From contig NZ_MVBC01000016.1 in NCBI RefSeq assembly GCF_002007105.1, positions 1 through 64,000 on the forward strand: a DNA stretch of 64,000 bases, written 5' to 3'. The position numbers and the translations under genes are program-made. Below, piece by piece: positions 17,126 through 26,067 of the stretch. The notes under the pieces are model-generated. The model did not search any database, was not told the DNA's origin, and saw nothing but the letters and a program-made list of their open reading frames with translations. The DNA is from Hymenobacter sp. CRA2. GTDB lineage: Bacteria > Bacteroidota > Bacteroidia > Cytophagales > Hymenobacteraceae. The stretch's first letter is position 1. Every line of letters begins with the position of its first letter.

Positions 17126-19708
17126 ATGAACATCGGCGACTGGGGACATTTAAGCGTTATCGTGGCCTTCGTGGCGGCGGTAGTGTCGACATTGGGCTAC
17201 TACATGGCCTCGCGCGGCCGGGCGCTGGGCGACACCGACGCGGCGTGGCTGCGCTTCGGGCGCGGCGCCTTCGTGGTGCACGGCGTGGCCGTTATCGGCG
17301 TCATTGTGGCGCTGTTTGGCATCATTCACGGCCACCGCTACGAGTACTACTACGCCTGGTCGCACTCCAGCAACCACCTGCCGGTGTACTACATGATTTC
17401 CTGCTTCTGGGAAGGACAGGAGGGCTCGTTCCTGCTGTGGATATTCTGGCACGTGGTCATCGGCGCCTTCATCATCCGCGGCTCGCGGCAGTGGGAAGCG
17501 CCGGTAATGGCCGTGTTTGCCTTCGTGCAGATCTTCCTCATGTCCATGATTCTGGGCGTGCTGGTGGGCGGCCTGAAGCTGGGCTCGTCGCCGTTTATCC
17601 TGATGAAGGAGTTCATGCCCGATCTGCCGGTGTACAAGCTCAACCCGGACTTTGTGCCGCAGGACGGCACCGGCCTGAACGCGCTGCTGCAGAACTACTG
17701 GATGGTGATTCACCCGCCTACGCTGTTCCTGGGCTTTGCCCTCACGCTGGTGCCCTTCGCCTACGCCGTGGCCGGCCTCTGGAAAGGGGAGCTGACGCAG
17801 TGGGTGTCGCCGGCCATTCGCTGGAGCCTCGTGGGCGGCGGTGTACTGGGTGTCGGCATCATGATGGGCGCTTACTGGGCCTACGAGACGCTGAACTTCG
17901 GCGGCTACTGGAACTGGGACCCGGTGGAAAACGCCGTGTACATTCCGTGGCTGGTGCTGGTAGCGGCCCTGCACGCACTGGTGCTCTGGCAGCGCGGCAA
18001 AACCGGCCTGCGCACGGCCTTTAGCCTGGTAGTAGCTACGTTCCTGCTGGTGCTGTACGCTACTTTCCTCACCCGCTCGGGCGTGCTCGGCAACGCCTCG
18101 GTGCACTCCTTCACCGACCTGGGCCTTTCGGGCCAACTGCTGGTGTACCTCATGGCCTTCGTGGTGCTGAGCATCGCGCTGCTGGTGTGGCGCTGGAAGC
18201 AGATTCCGGTATCGGAGAAAGAGTTGACGATGTACAACGCTGAGCTGTGGGTGTTTGTGGGCGCGACAGTGCTCTGCCTCGGGGCCTTCCAGGTGCTCTT
18301 CACCACCAGCATTCCGGTGTGGAATGCGTTGGTGGGCTTCTTCGGCATCAAGTCGAACCTGGCTCTGCCGGCCGATCAGATTGCTCACTACACCAAGTTC
18401 CAGCTGTGGCTGGGCGTGCTGGTGGCCCTGTTCTCGGGCATTGCGCAGCTGCTGTGGTGGCAGCGCAACGACAAGGAGACGGTGCTGAACTCGATTTCTA
18501 TCCCGGCCATTCTCACGCTGCTCGGCGCTAGCCTGGGCATCCTGCTGGTGCGCCAGAACGGGGCTCATCAGATGTCTCTGCCCTACATCGCGCTGCTGAC
18601 CACCGGCCTGTTCGGGGTGCTGGCCAACCTGAGCATGCTGCTGCAGCTGGTGCGCCGTGGCGTGCGCCTCTCGGGCGGCGCGGTGTCGCACATCGGTATT
18701 GCGCTCATGCTGCTGGGCATTCTGGCCTCGGCGGGCTACTCCAAGATTATTTCGCAGAATACCTCGGGCCTGCTCTACTCGCGCCAGTTCTCGGAGGAGG
18801 ACAACCGCGACAACGTGCTGCTGTGGCGCAACGACCCCGGCAAGATGGGCCCCTACGAGCTGACTTACACCGGCCAGTACTTCGACGCGCCCGGCGTGCC
18901 GGAGTACGTGAGCAAGGAGCTGCTCTTCCCTGTAGTCAACGACGAATACAAAGCCGTGGCCCGGGGCGAAATCAAGGTAGGGGAGAAGGTGTACTACAAG
19001 GCCGGCGACACGCTCGAAATCCGGCCCGAGGACACCTACTACCGCGTAGCCTACAAAAACCAGGAGTCCGGCGACGAGTTTGTGCTCTTCCCGCGTGCCC
19101 AGGCCAACGAGGAAATGGGCGGCCTGCTCGCCTCGCCCGACATCAAGCTGTTCTGGGACCACGACATCTACTCGCACGTATCGTCGGTGCCTGATCCGAA
19201 CAAGGAAAAAGACTGGTCGGAAGTGAAGCAGTACAGCGTGGCTATGAATGACACGCTGTTCCTGAACGACTACTTCGCCATCTTCAAGAACGCCGAGCCG
19301 GCGCACAACACCGCCGGGCTGGGCCTGAACCCCGGCGACGTAGCGGTGCAGGGCGACATCATCGTGTACGGCGAAAAGAACAAGCAATACCACGCGCACC
19401 CCATCTTCATTGTGGGCAAAAGCGGTATGGTGGGCCGCGTAGCCGACGAAGTCGAAGACCTGGGCCTGCGCATCACGCTCGACAACATCGACCCGCAGAA
19501 GGGCAAGTTCACTTTTGGCGTAGCTACCACCCAGAAGGACTACGTCATCCTCAAAGCCATGGAGAAACCCTTCATCAACCTGCTCTGGAGCGGCACGCTG
19601 CTCATGGGCCTGGGCTTTGGTATAGCGGTAGTGCAGCGCGGCCGCAAGCCGAAGCCCGTGCCAGCGGCCAAAGTGCCCCGCGGCGCCAAGCAGGTGCAGG
19701 CGGCCTAA
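17126..19708 (+). CDS. ccmF: cytochrome c heme lyase subunit CcmF
   Basis: 860 residues and strongly polytopic. The heme-handling WWD-type loop is present as ETLNFGGYWNWDPVENA (WNWD at 262-265), flanked by conserved His residues (YAWSHSSNHLPVYY; MVIHPPTLFLG). After about residue 540 a long periplasmic beta-rich region (LYTGQYFDAPGVPEYVSKE onwards) precedes a last transmembrane helix (LLWSGTLLMGLGFGIAVV) and a Lys/Ala-rich tail. CcmF transfers heme from CcmE to the apocytochrome, usually with CcmH, which is not seen here. The ATG at 17126 was chosen over one 18 nt upstream that lies beside the stem-loop. Confidence 0.92.
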   Translation: MNIGDWGHLSVIVAFVAAVVSTLGYYMASRGRALGDTDAAWLRFGRGAFVVHGVAVIGVIVALFGIIHGHRYEYYYAWSHSSNHLPVYYMISCFWEGQEGSFLLWIFWHVVIGAFIIRGSRQWEAPVMAVFAFVQIFLMSMILGVLVGGLKLGSSPFILMKEFMPDLPVYKLNPDFVPQDGTGLNALLQNYWMVIHPPTLFLGFALTLVPFAYAVAGLWKGELTQWVSPAIRWSLVGGGVLGVGIMMGAYWAYETLNFGGYWNWDPVENAVYIPWLVLVAALHALVLWQRGKTGLRTAFSLVVATFLLVLYATFLTRSGVLGNASVHSFTDLGLSGQLLVYLMAFVVLSIALLVWRWKQIPVSEKELTMYNAELWVFVGATVLCLGAFQVLFTTSIPVWNALVGFFGIKSNLALPADQIAHYTKFQLWLGVLVALFSGIAQLLWWQRNDKETVLNSISIPAILTLLGASLGILLVRQNGAHQMSLPYIALLTTGLFGVLANLSMLLQLVRRGVRLSGGAVSHIGIALMLLGILASAGYSKIISQNTSGLLYSRQFSEEDNRDNVLLWRNDPGKMGPYELTYTGQYFDAPGVPEYVSKELLFPVVNDEYKAVARGEIKVGEKVYYKAGDTLEIRPEDTYYRVAYKNQESGDEFVLFPRAQANEEMGGLLASPDIKLFWDHDIYSHVSSVPDPNKEKDWSEVKQYSVAMNDTLFLNDYFAIFKNAEPAHNTAGLGLNPGDVAVQGDIIVYGEKNKQYHAHPIFIVGKSGMVGRVADEVEDLGLRITLDNIDPQKGKFTFGVATTQKDYVILKAMEKPFINLLWSGTLLMGLGFGIAVVQRGRKPKPVPAAKVPRGAKQVQAA

Positions 19709-19727
19709 GCAGCCCATAGATCAATAA

Positions 19728-19769
19728 ACACAACGCCCCGGCCAGCAGCTGCTGACCGGGGCGTTGTGT
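19728..19769. terminator. strong terminator between ccmF and the convergent T9SS cargo gene
   Basis: A 14-bp perfect stem pairs 19728-19741 (ACACAACGCCCCGG) with 19756-19769, 20 nt after the ccmF stop. The plus side is followed by T-rich TTCGG. A second GC-rich hairpin follows at 19781-19802 (10-bp perfect stem, 2-nt loop), next to the stop of the minus-strand gene at 19812, and may serve that gene. Confidence 0.75.
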
Positions 19770-19811
19770 TTCGGGGCAAGGCCACCGCCCGTGGGCGGTG
19801 GCTCGTGCGCC

Positions 19812-21710
19812 TTACTTCTGGATGGACAGGTTACGAATCGTGAATTCGTTGCCGGCCTTCACCTTCAGCACGTACATGCCGTTGGCCAGGGCATCCAGCC
19901 GCAGCTTGTTCTCGAAGTTGTCGCGCACCGTGCTCTGGAATACGCGTTGGCCCAGCATGTTGGTGATTTCCACCTCCAGGCCGTTTTTGGCGTTGGCGTT
20001 GCGCACTTCCAGCGTAACGGCGCCCGTGCTCGGGTTGGGGTACACGTTGATGGCGCGGCTGAGGATTTCCGAGTTGCCCGTAACCGCCGTTTGCGTCACT
20101 TGCAGGTCGTCGACGGCGATGAAGAACTGATCCGCCAGGCTGTAGGCGTGGAAACCGATGTAGTACACGCCGTTGGCCGTCGGGGTGATGGCCGTAACGG
20201 CCGGAGCCGTACCCACACCCGTCGTAACGTAGGGGTTGGTGGCAATGTTGGCGTTCTGCCAGATGGTCGTCGTCTGGTCGGCGGGGGTAGCGCCGGTGCC
20301 GTACTTCACTTCCATGCGCTCGGGGTAGTTGGTGCCGCTGTTGCGGTACTTAAACGAGAGCTGGTAGGTGTAGCCGCTGCGCAGGAACAAGCCCGGCGTG
20401 AAGAACCAGTCGTCGGCCGGGGTGGTGCCGTCTTCGTTGTAGTAGTAGACGATGGCATTGGGGCTCGACGAGCTTACCGGCGCCGGGCCTTGGTCGGTGG
20501 GTACCGTGCTGCGCACAATCCACGGGGTGTTGTCGTTGTTGTTGTCGGCCACCGTAATATCGCAGGGCGTATCGCCGCTGGCCACGCCGTCGAAGTTCTC
20601 CGTGTAGGGGAACACCGACACGATGGAAGCCGGGCTGCAAGCGGCACGCAGGCGGAAGGGGCCGGCCAGCGTGCTTTGGGTGGTGCCTCCGCAGTTGGAG
20701 CGGATGTACACGTCGTAGACGTTACCCGCCGTCAGGCCGCTGAGCGTGTAGGGCGAAGCAGTGGCCGTAACGGTGGTGCCAGCCGAAGCCGGGTTGAAGC
20801 CCGACGGGCCGTAGATGATGCTGTAATCGGTACCGGCGCCGGGCACCGTGAAGTTGGCTACCGCCGAGGTGGTGGTGATGCTGGTGAAATTCAGGCCAGC
20901 GGGCGGCGAGCAGGCATCGGGTGCAAAGCGGAACGTCTGGCCGGCGGTGGGCAAGTTGTTCTTGTCGTACTCAAAGTACGTCGTGGTGTAGTTCGTGTTC
21001 TGGAACGTCGGCGAAGCCCACGGCGTGGCGGTCGTTTTGACGGCCAGCAGCAGCTGACCAGTCGCCGGACCCGAGCCCTTGAGGCCTACGCCGCCCACTT
21101 GCTCATCGGCGGTAGAGCCCGGGGTATTGGGGCCGTACACGAACTCGATGTTGTTCGTGGTTTCGTAGAGCTTGACCTGAAAGGTGAAGTTGGTGAACTG
21201 CGCCGGAATGGGGCTGGCCCGCGGAACGTACTCCGTCATGTTGCCCCACTGAATGGTGCACACGCGGTTGGGCGCGGTGCCGCTGGTGGCTACGCGGTAG
21301 CTGGTGCTGGTGCCCACCAGGTCATTGAAGAGCGGGAACAGCAGGTTGTTGTCAGCCGGGTCGCTGCTGCTGAAGAAGTCGTCAAACACGTCGCTGGTCG
21401 GCGTGTTGCCCAGCTTCATAAAGCCGTTGGTGCCCAGCACGAATTGGGTAAACACCTGCCCGTTGTAGGCAAACGGAAAGCCGATGCTTTGCGGGTTGGA
21501 AACGTCATCGTCCGGGTCGGCTACGTTGATAACCGTGCCGTTGGTGCCCAGGTCGACGAACGAGGTAGTGGTGCTGGTAGCACCGCTGGTACCGTAGTTC
21601 AGCCCTTGGGCTTGGGCGCCGACGGTGCCAGCCAGCGTGGCCAGCAGCGTCGCCAGGGTCAGGCGTTGCCAGGCCGAAGCCTTGCGCCCTGCTTGGTAGA
21701 GTTTGTTCAT
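19812..21710 (-). CDS. T9SS-sorted secreted protein with FN3 and cleaved-adhesin domains
   Basis: 632 residues from MNKLYQAGRK, which opens a signal peptide ending near VGAQAQ. Residues about 40-260 are a beta-rich N-terminal module shared with the protein at 22559-24511 (IGFPFAYNGQVFTQFVLGTNGFMKLGN; FQVKLYETTNNIEFVYG). A fibronectin type III domain follows (PPAGLNFTSITTTSAVANFT to VYIRSNCGG), then a jellyroll of the cleaved-adhesin type (YTENFDGVASGDTPCDITVADNN to FFIAVDDLQV). The last 80 residues are a T9SS CTD (INVYPNPSTGAVTLEV; NGMYVLKV). This is a surface or released protein exported by T9SS, probably adhesive; the ligand is unknown. Confidence 0.86.
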   Translation of the reverse strand: MNKLYQAGRKASAWQRLTLATLLATLAGTVGAQAQGLNYGTSGATSTTTSFVDLGTNGTVINVADPDDDVSNPQSIGFPFAYNGQVFTQFVLGTNGFMKLGNTPTSDVFDDFFSSSDPADNNLLFPLFNDLVGTSTSYRVATSGTAPNRVCTIQWGNMTEYVPRASPIPAQFTNFTFQVKLYETTNNIEFVYGPNTPGSTADEQVGGVGLKGSGPATGQLLLAVKTTATPWASPTFQNTNYTTTYFEYDKNNLPTAGQTFRFAPDACSPPAGLNFTSITTTSAVANFTVPGAGTDYSIIYGPSGFNPASAGTTVTATASPYTLSGLTAGNVYDVYIRSNCGGTTQSTLAGPFRLRAACSPASIVSVFPYTENFDGVASGDTPCDITVADNNNDNTPWIVRSTVPTDQGPAPVSSSSPNAIVYYYNEDGTTPADDWFFTPGLFLRSGYTYQLSFKYRNSGTNYPERMEVKYGTGATPADQTTTIWQNANIATNPYVTTGVGTAPAVTAITPTANGVYYIGFHAYSLADQFFIAVDDLQVTQTAVTGNSEILSRAINVYPNPSTGAVTLEVRNANAKNGLEVEITNMLGQRVFQSTVRDNFENKLRLDALANGMYVLKVKAGNEFTIRNLSIQK

Positions 21711-22009
21711 GGGTGGTGATTGAGGGGTAAACAAAAAGACGCTTGGTAGGTCAGCGCCGACTGCAAAGTAATAGGCAGGCAGTTAGCAACGGTTAAGCAA
21801 CACGGGTGATAAAGCATTTGGCCTGTATAGTACAATATGTGTGCTGAATTAAATGCAAAACGGTCGGCGCGCGAGAGCGGGCCGACCGTTTTGTAAGCTA
21901 AATACTCATTTAATATTGCTACCTGCGATAGGCAAAGTTGCCTTGTTTATGAAATAGTTACGAATAGATGAGTATTGATTATTATCTAAATTTTATATTA
22001 TATGATTAG
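21711..22009. other. AT-rich intergenic stretch with one hairpin
   Basis: GC content drops sharply in this stretch. It contains a good hairpin at 21856-21893 and otherwise no gene, RNA or repeat that I recognise. It probably also holds the promoter of the cargo gene at 21710, but no clear CAAAnnTA box was found on the minus strand. Confidence 0.5.
21856..21893. terminator. intrinsic terminator, 13-bp perfect stem
   Basis: CAAAACGGTCGGC (21856-21868) pairs with GCCGACCGTTTTG (21881-21893). It lies downstream of the minus-strand lipoprotein gene (stop at 22010) with a short U-tract (CCGTTTTGC) on that strand. The 117-nt distance from the stop is long but no closer candidate exists. Confidence 0.7.
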
Positions 22010-22540
22010 TCATATCTCACATATTGGGGCGTTGTTTGAATTATTTATTAAAATACCTTTGCTTGGGTCAGTTTCCCTAGAATCAGTTGATGAACGTAAA
22101 GGAATATTTTCAACTATTAAAGCGTAATTGTACCTAGGTGAGAATGGACTTGCAAATCCGCCAGGAATATTGGCTGGTATAATGGTATTGTGCGGAAAAA
22201 GACACTGAGAGCTAATAGCAACGTTAGATTCAATAAGGTATCGATTGCAATTGCCACCAAAGTCGGTTTGTTGTAGATAAACGTTGAAATACGTGGTAGA
22301 AGTAGGCTGACCTGTGCAAGGAAATTCTACTCGCCATTTTAAAAGGCTGCCAGCTGAAAAACCAGAGCTGAGCTCGGAAGGCGTATTAGTTATTACTAGA
22401 TTAAATAAATAATTTGTGCTGTTATTACTTGTTTTTGCAGAAATATCATAGCCTTTCGGGAGTAGCTGCTCTGATTCTTCACAACCACTAACTATTGAAG
22501 TTAGTGCAAAAGCGGCGATTAGGTATGCAAAAGATTTCAT
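22010..22540 (-). CDS. hypothetical lipoprotein in an AT-rich island
   Basis: 176 residues. The N-terminus MKSFAYLIAAFALTSIVSGC is a lipoprotein signal with Cys20 as the likely lipid-modified residue. The mature part is Ser/Asn/Thr-rich with four more Cys residues and predicted beta character; no family was recognised. Base composition is strikingly low (19 GC of 60 on the line at 22081) against about 58% just across its start in the neighbouring gene. It is on the same strand as two related T9SS cargo genes and sits between them, 18 nt after the stop-proximal end of the upstream one. Composition suggests horizontal acquisition. Confidence 0.75.
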   Translation of the reverse strand: MKSFAYLIAAFALTSIVSGCEESEQLLPKGYDISAKTSNNSTNYLFNLVITNTPSELSSGFSAGSLLKWRVEFPCTGQPTSTTYFNVYLQQTDFGGNCNRYLIESNVAISSQCLFPHNTIIPANIPGGFASPFSPRYNYALIVENIPLRSSTDSRETDPSKGILINNSNNAPICEI

Positions 22541-22558
22541 GGGGTTCTAGTGATTAGC

Positions 22559-24511
22559 TTACTTGCGGATGCTGATGCTGCGGGTCATGTACTGGTCGCC
22601 TTGGCTGAGCTTCAGCGTGTACAGGCCGTTGGCCAGGTTGGAGAGGTCCAGACGGTTCTCGAAGTTGTCCTTAGCCGAGCCGCTGTACACGCGCTGGCCA
22701 AGTAGGTTGGTCACCTCTACCTGCAGGTTGCCTTTGGCGTTGGCGCCGCGCAGCGCAAGCGTGAACTGGCCGTTGTTGCTCGGGTTGGGGTACACGCTCA
22801 CGGCCGCCTCCAACGCCTTCGATACGCCCGTCGTCGTGCTCATGACGGCTTCGATCATCGGAAGGCCTGCATTGCCGGCAGCCGCATCAGCTAGCACCTG
22901 CTGACCCGTGCCGGTGAAGGCCCGAATGGTGTAGCTCGCACCCGGACGGGTTGGCGTCTCATCCTGCAGCGTGATGGGATAATAAATCAGGTTGCTGGTG
23001 GCGTAGGTGGATACCAGGCCCACGAAGAAGTCGCCGGGGGTAACGGCTATCGGCGTGGCGAAGGTAAACGTCTTATCCGCCAAGATGTTGACGTCGTTGG
23101 CCTGAACTACGTAGTTCGGGGTGCGGCCCAGCACCGTGCCGGTGGCGTCCAGCGCCACGGCGTATACCGTCTGCCCAACCGTGGCGGCGTTGGTGCTGGA
23201 TGCGTTGGCGCTGGCCAGGCGCACGTTCACCGCCGTTATCGTGCCAGCCGAGTTGGTGGTATACTTCACCACGTTGGCCGTAGCGGTAGCCCCCGTAGCC
23301 GGCGAAGCCCCGAAGATATAGGTGCCAACGGTGCCGTTGTCGTAACGGAATGCGTTGCTCGTTACTGCTTGGCCGAAGAGCATCGTGTTGTTGGTCACGA
23401 CTTCATCGTTCGGGAGGCTCACCGTCACCACGTTGTTGCCAAGCGCAGAAACCGTGTACGGATCGAAGGTCACCGTAGTCGAAGCCCCGGCCGCCAACGA
23501 AGGAATGGTTTTGGTGTTGGTGTACGTGTTGACGCCTCGCACGTTCAGCGTGACCTGCAGCGACTGTTGTTCGTTGGTGCCGGCATTGCGAATAACTGCC
23601 TGCACCGCGTGGGGACTGGCAAGGCGCGGGAGCTTGCCAAGGGTGTAAATGGCCCGTACCTCGGCGTCGTTGGCCGGGGCCCCGTTGAAGCGGTAGGTCC
23701 GACCCTGGTCGGGCGGGAAGGTGTTGCGCACGAAGTGCGAAGGAGGGTACGTGATGCCATTCTGCACGACGTCGGCGCTGAAGGTCGTTACGCTCCACGG
23801 CGTAGCGCTGGAGGGCTTCGAGGCAAACAGACGGTCGGCCGAGTTAGGTGTGGATCCTTTCAGACCAATCAGGAAAGGCTGGCCGGTAGCCGTCGCCGAG
23901 TTGGGCGTCCAGGTGCCGTACACAAGCTCGATGTTGTTCGTGGTTTCGTACAGCTTGATCTGAAACTGCATGGAGACGAACTGCGCCGGAATAGTCGTGG
24001 TGCCCGACACCGTAGCTTTATCGGCTACGTTCTTAAACTGAATCGTGCACACGCGGTTGGGGGCCGTACCCGTGGTGACCATCCGGTACTCCGTCGGCGA
24101 AGGAGACTGGTTGGCAGCAGCCTGCAAATCCACCCCGCCAGCAGCCGAAATGATGTTTACGTCGGCGGGGCTGTTGGTTAAGAAGTTGATGAGGTTGTCG
24201 GCCGAGGGGCTGGTGTTGCCCAGCTTGATAAAGCCGTTGGTGTTCAGTACAAATTCAGTGAACTGCTGGCTGTTGTACCGGAAGGTAAACCCAATCTGCT
24301 GGGGCTGGGAGGTGGCATCGTCGTTGTTGGCCGTAACGATGGCAGTACCGGTGGCGCCCAGGTCGTTGTAGGTTCCGGTTACGTTCTGCGCGGTGGCTAC
24401 GGTATAGCCCAGAACCTGCGCGTTAGCGGCGGTGCCAGCAAAGCCAAGCAGGCCCAGCAGCGCCAGACCACGCCAGTTGCTCACACGGGCAACGTGCTGA
24501 ATGAAATCCAT
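22559..24511 (-). CDS. T9SS-sorted secreted protein, paralogue of the 19812 gene
   Basis: 650 residues. A signal peptide ends near TAANAQ (about residue 32). The first 250 residues resemble the N-terminal module of the protein at 19812-21710 (IGFTFRYNSQQFTEFVLNTNGFIKLGN; MQFQIKLYETTNNIELVYGTW). The middle has CARDB-like strands (VRAIYTLGKLPRLASPHAVQAVIRNAGTNEQQSLQVTLNVRG) instead of FN3 and jellyroll domains. The C-terminal 80 residues are a T9SS CTD (VSVYPNPSNNGQFTLAL; ANGLYTLKLSQG). I infer a shared ancestral N-module and CTD with a swapped middle. Function unknown, probably adhesion or surface binding. Confidence 0.83.
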   Translation of the reverse strand: MDFIQHVARVSNWRGLALLGLLGFAGTAANAQVLGYTVATAQNVTGTYNDLGATGTAIVTANNDDATSQPQQIGFTFRYNSQQFTEFVLNTNGFIKLGNTSPSADNLINFLTNSPADVNIISAAGGVDLQAAANQSPSPTEYRMVTTGTAPNRVCTIQFKNVADKATVSGTTTIPAQFVSMQFQIKLYETTNNIELVYGTWTPNSATATGQPFLIGLKGSTPNSADRLFASKPSSATPWSVTTFSADVVQNGITYPPSHFVRNTFPPDQGRTYRFNGAPANDAEVRAIYTLGKLPRLASPHAVQAVIRNAGTNEQQSLQVTLNVRGVNTYTNTKTIPSLAAGASTTVTFDPYTVSALGNNVVTVSLPNDEVVTNNTMLFGQAVTSNAFRYDNGTVGTYIFGASPATGATATANVVKYTTNSAGTITAVNVRLASANASSTNAATVGQTVYAVALDATGTVLGRTPNYVVQANDVNILADKTFTFATPIAVTPGDFFVGLVSTYATSNLIYYPITLQDETPTRPGASYTIRAFTGTGQQVLADAAAGNAGLPMIEAVMSTTTGVSKALEAAVSVYPNPSNNGQFTLALRGANAKGNLQVEVTNLLGQRVYSGSAKDNFENRLDLSNLANGLYTLKLSQGDQYMTRSISIRK

Positions 24512-24770
24512 GTCGGAGGGTAAAAGTGGGTGAATAAGAAAGAGAAAAGGTGAGTGAGCGGCCTGTAGGGCTCGTGCAAGCTATTTTGCGCCCCTAAAAT
24601 GCGGAATTTTCACCGGCGAAACGCTGATTCTAGCACCTAAATCTTTGCCGGAGCAGGCCACGCCAAGTCCATTTCCATACGGGTTGCTGGTTCTGCACCG
24701 TATGTAACAAGTACATAAGCGGGCTACGCTTCGGTCTGGCGGCCCCGTTCACGTCCTCCTTTTGCCCACC

Positions 24771-25559
24771 GTGCCAACGCCTTTTACCATCATCCTGCTA
24801 GGAGCCGGCCGGGTAGCCAGCCAGCTGGCTCCAGCCCTTGCCAGCGCCGGACACCGTCTGGCGGCCGTGTGGAGCCGCCACGAAGCCTCGGCCCGCGCCG
24901 TGGCCGCCCCGCTGGGCGGGGCCGTGCTCAGCGGCCCCGCCCCCGACTTCACCGCCCTGCCTTCGGCCGACCTCTACCTGCTGGCCGTACCCGATCATGC
25001 CGCGCCCGCCGTGATAAGCGCTGCCCGCTTTCCGGCCGGGGCGTTGGTAGCGCACACCTCGGGCGCATTGCCCCTGGCGTTGTTTGCGGCCCAGCCCGCG
25101 GTGCGGGGCGGCGTATTTTACCCCTTACAGACGTTCAGCCCCGGTCGCGTTATTGACTGGCCCGCCGTGCCCATGTGCCTGGAAGCCGCCGACGAAGCCG
25201 GAATGCACACACTTACGGCCGTAGCCCATACGCTGAGCCAGCGCGTGCTGGCCGTGGGCTCGGCGCAGCGGCAGCAGCTGCACGTGGCGGCCGTGTTTGC
25301 CAGCAACTTCACCAACCACCTGCTGGGCCTGGCCGATGCGCTGCTCAGCGAGGCCCGCTTGCCCGCCGACTTGCTCCATCCGCTGGTGCGCGAAACCGTG
25401 GGCAAGGCCCTGGCCAACCCGCCCTTCAGCGTGCAGACCGGCCCGGCCGTGCGCCACGACGAGGCCACCATTGCCACGCACCTGGCCGCCCTGGCGGCGC
25501 ACCCCAGCTGGCAGACGCTGTACGCCCAGCTGACGGCCAGCATTCAGGCAGTCAGCTAA
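24771..25559 (+). CDS. Rossmann-fold protein with DUF2520 domain
   Basis: 262 residues from GTG (VPTPFTIILLGAGRVASQLAPAL). The dinucleotide-binding GxGRVA motif is at about 10-15, with the rest of the NADP-binding Rossmann half to about residue 120 (LYLLAVPDHA, HTSGALPL). The C-terminal half is the all-helical DUF2520 domain (VFASNFTNHLLGLADALL). It resembles ketopantoate reductase or pyrroline-carboxylate reductase in layout, but the substrate is unknown. The start may instead be TTG at 24762; no ATG is available nearby. The downstream kdsC-type phosphatase is a common neighbour of DUF2520 genes in Bacteroidota. Confidence 0.82.
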   Translation: MPTPFTIILLGAGRVASQLAPALASAGHRLAAVWSRHEASARAVAAPLGGAVLSGPAPDFTALPSADLYLLAVPDHAAPAVISAARFPAGALVAHTSGALPLALFAAQPAVRGGVFYPLQTFSPGRVIDWPAVPMCLEAADEAGMHTLTAVAHTLSQRVLAVGSAQRQQLHVAAVFASNFTNHLLGLADALLSEARLPADLLHPLVRETVGKALANPPFSVQTGPAVRHDEATIATHLAALAAHPSWQTLYAQLTASIQAVS

Positions 25560-25682
25560 AAAGGGCCTTGCTGCGCAGTAAAGCCCGGGTTTGATTTACC
25601 GGGCCAGACGCTGCCGAGCCCAGACAAAGTGGCTGCCGCTCAAACATCTGCGCGGGTTTCGGACTTTATGCACCGGCCTGCG

Positions 25683-25690
25683 TACCTTTG
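25683..25690 (+). promoter_or_regulatory. Bacteroidota -7 box (TACCTTTG) of the ferredoxin gene
   Basis: TACCTTTG fits TAnnTTTG exactly. A TTTC at 25657-25660 is a weak -33 candidate. Transcription starting near 25697 would give a leader of about 30 nt to the GTG at 25729, which supports that start. Confidence 0.6.
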
Positions 25691-25728
25691 CGGCCTCATT
25701 TTGTACCCTGCACGCATTTACCTTTTCT

Positions 25729-26061
25729 GTGAAAGCCGTTAACATCACCTTCAAGTTTTCGGACGGGCAGCCCGAGCAGACCCACGTGGCCGCCGAGGGC
25801 GAATCGGTGCTCGACGTAGCGCTGAACAACGGCATCCAGCTGCAGCACAACTGCGGCGGCGTGTGCGGCTGCAGCACCTGCCACGTGTACGTGCTACAGG
25901 GTGGCGACGAGCTGCCCGAAATCAGCGACAAGGAAGAAGACTTCATCGACCGCGCCGTGAACCCGCGCCTGAACTCGCGCTTGGCCTGCCAGTGCGTCGT
26001 GCAGTCCGCTACCGAAAACCTCGTCATCGAGATTCCGCACCAGGACTTCCTGGGCCATTAA
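25729..26061 (+). CDS. adrenodoxin-type 2Fe-2S ferredoxin
   Basis: 110 residues starting at GTG (VKAVNITFKFSDG). The cluster motif is C42-x5-C48-x2-C51 with a fourth ligand at C87, and there is an extra Cys at 46, the pattern of Isc-type (Fdx) ferredoxins. These carry electrons for iron-sulfur cluster assembly. The next gene on the strand is iscX, another Isc accessory, so the pair likely supports cluster biogenesis. IscS, IscU and HscAB are not in the window. Earlier in-frame codons upstream belong to non-family sequence and lie before the promoter box. Confidence 0.88.
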   Translation: MKAVNITFKFSDGQPEQTHVAAEGESVLDVALNNGIQLQHNCGGVCGCSTCHVYVLQGGDELPEISDKEEDFIDRAVNPRLNSRLACQCVVQSATENLVIEIPHQDFLGH

Positions 26062-26067
26062 TTTTAA

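Noticed and set aside
17150-19717. 855-codon open frame antisense to ccmF
   Set aside because: It lies wholly opposite ccmF in a high-GC gene, has the Ala/His/Val/Arg bias of a shadow frame and no recognisable motif; ccmF itself is clear.
19781-19802. Confident terminator for the cargo gene at 19812
   Set aside because: The stem is perfect but no U-tract follows on the minus strand.
25591-25728. N-terminal extension of the ferredoxin
   Set aside because: It would start before the promoter box and adds 46 basic residues unlike any ferredoxin.
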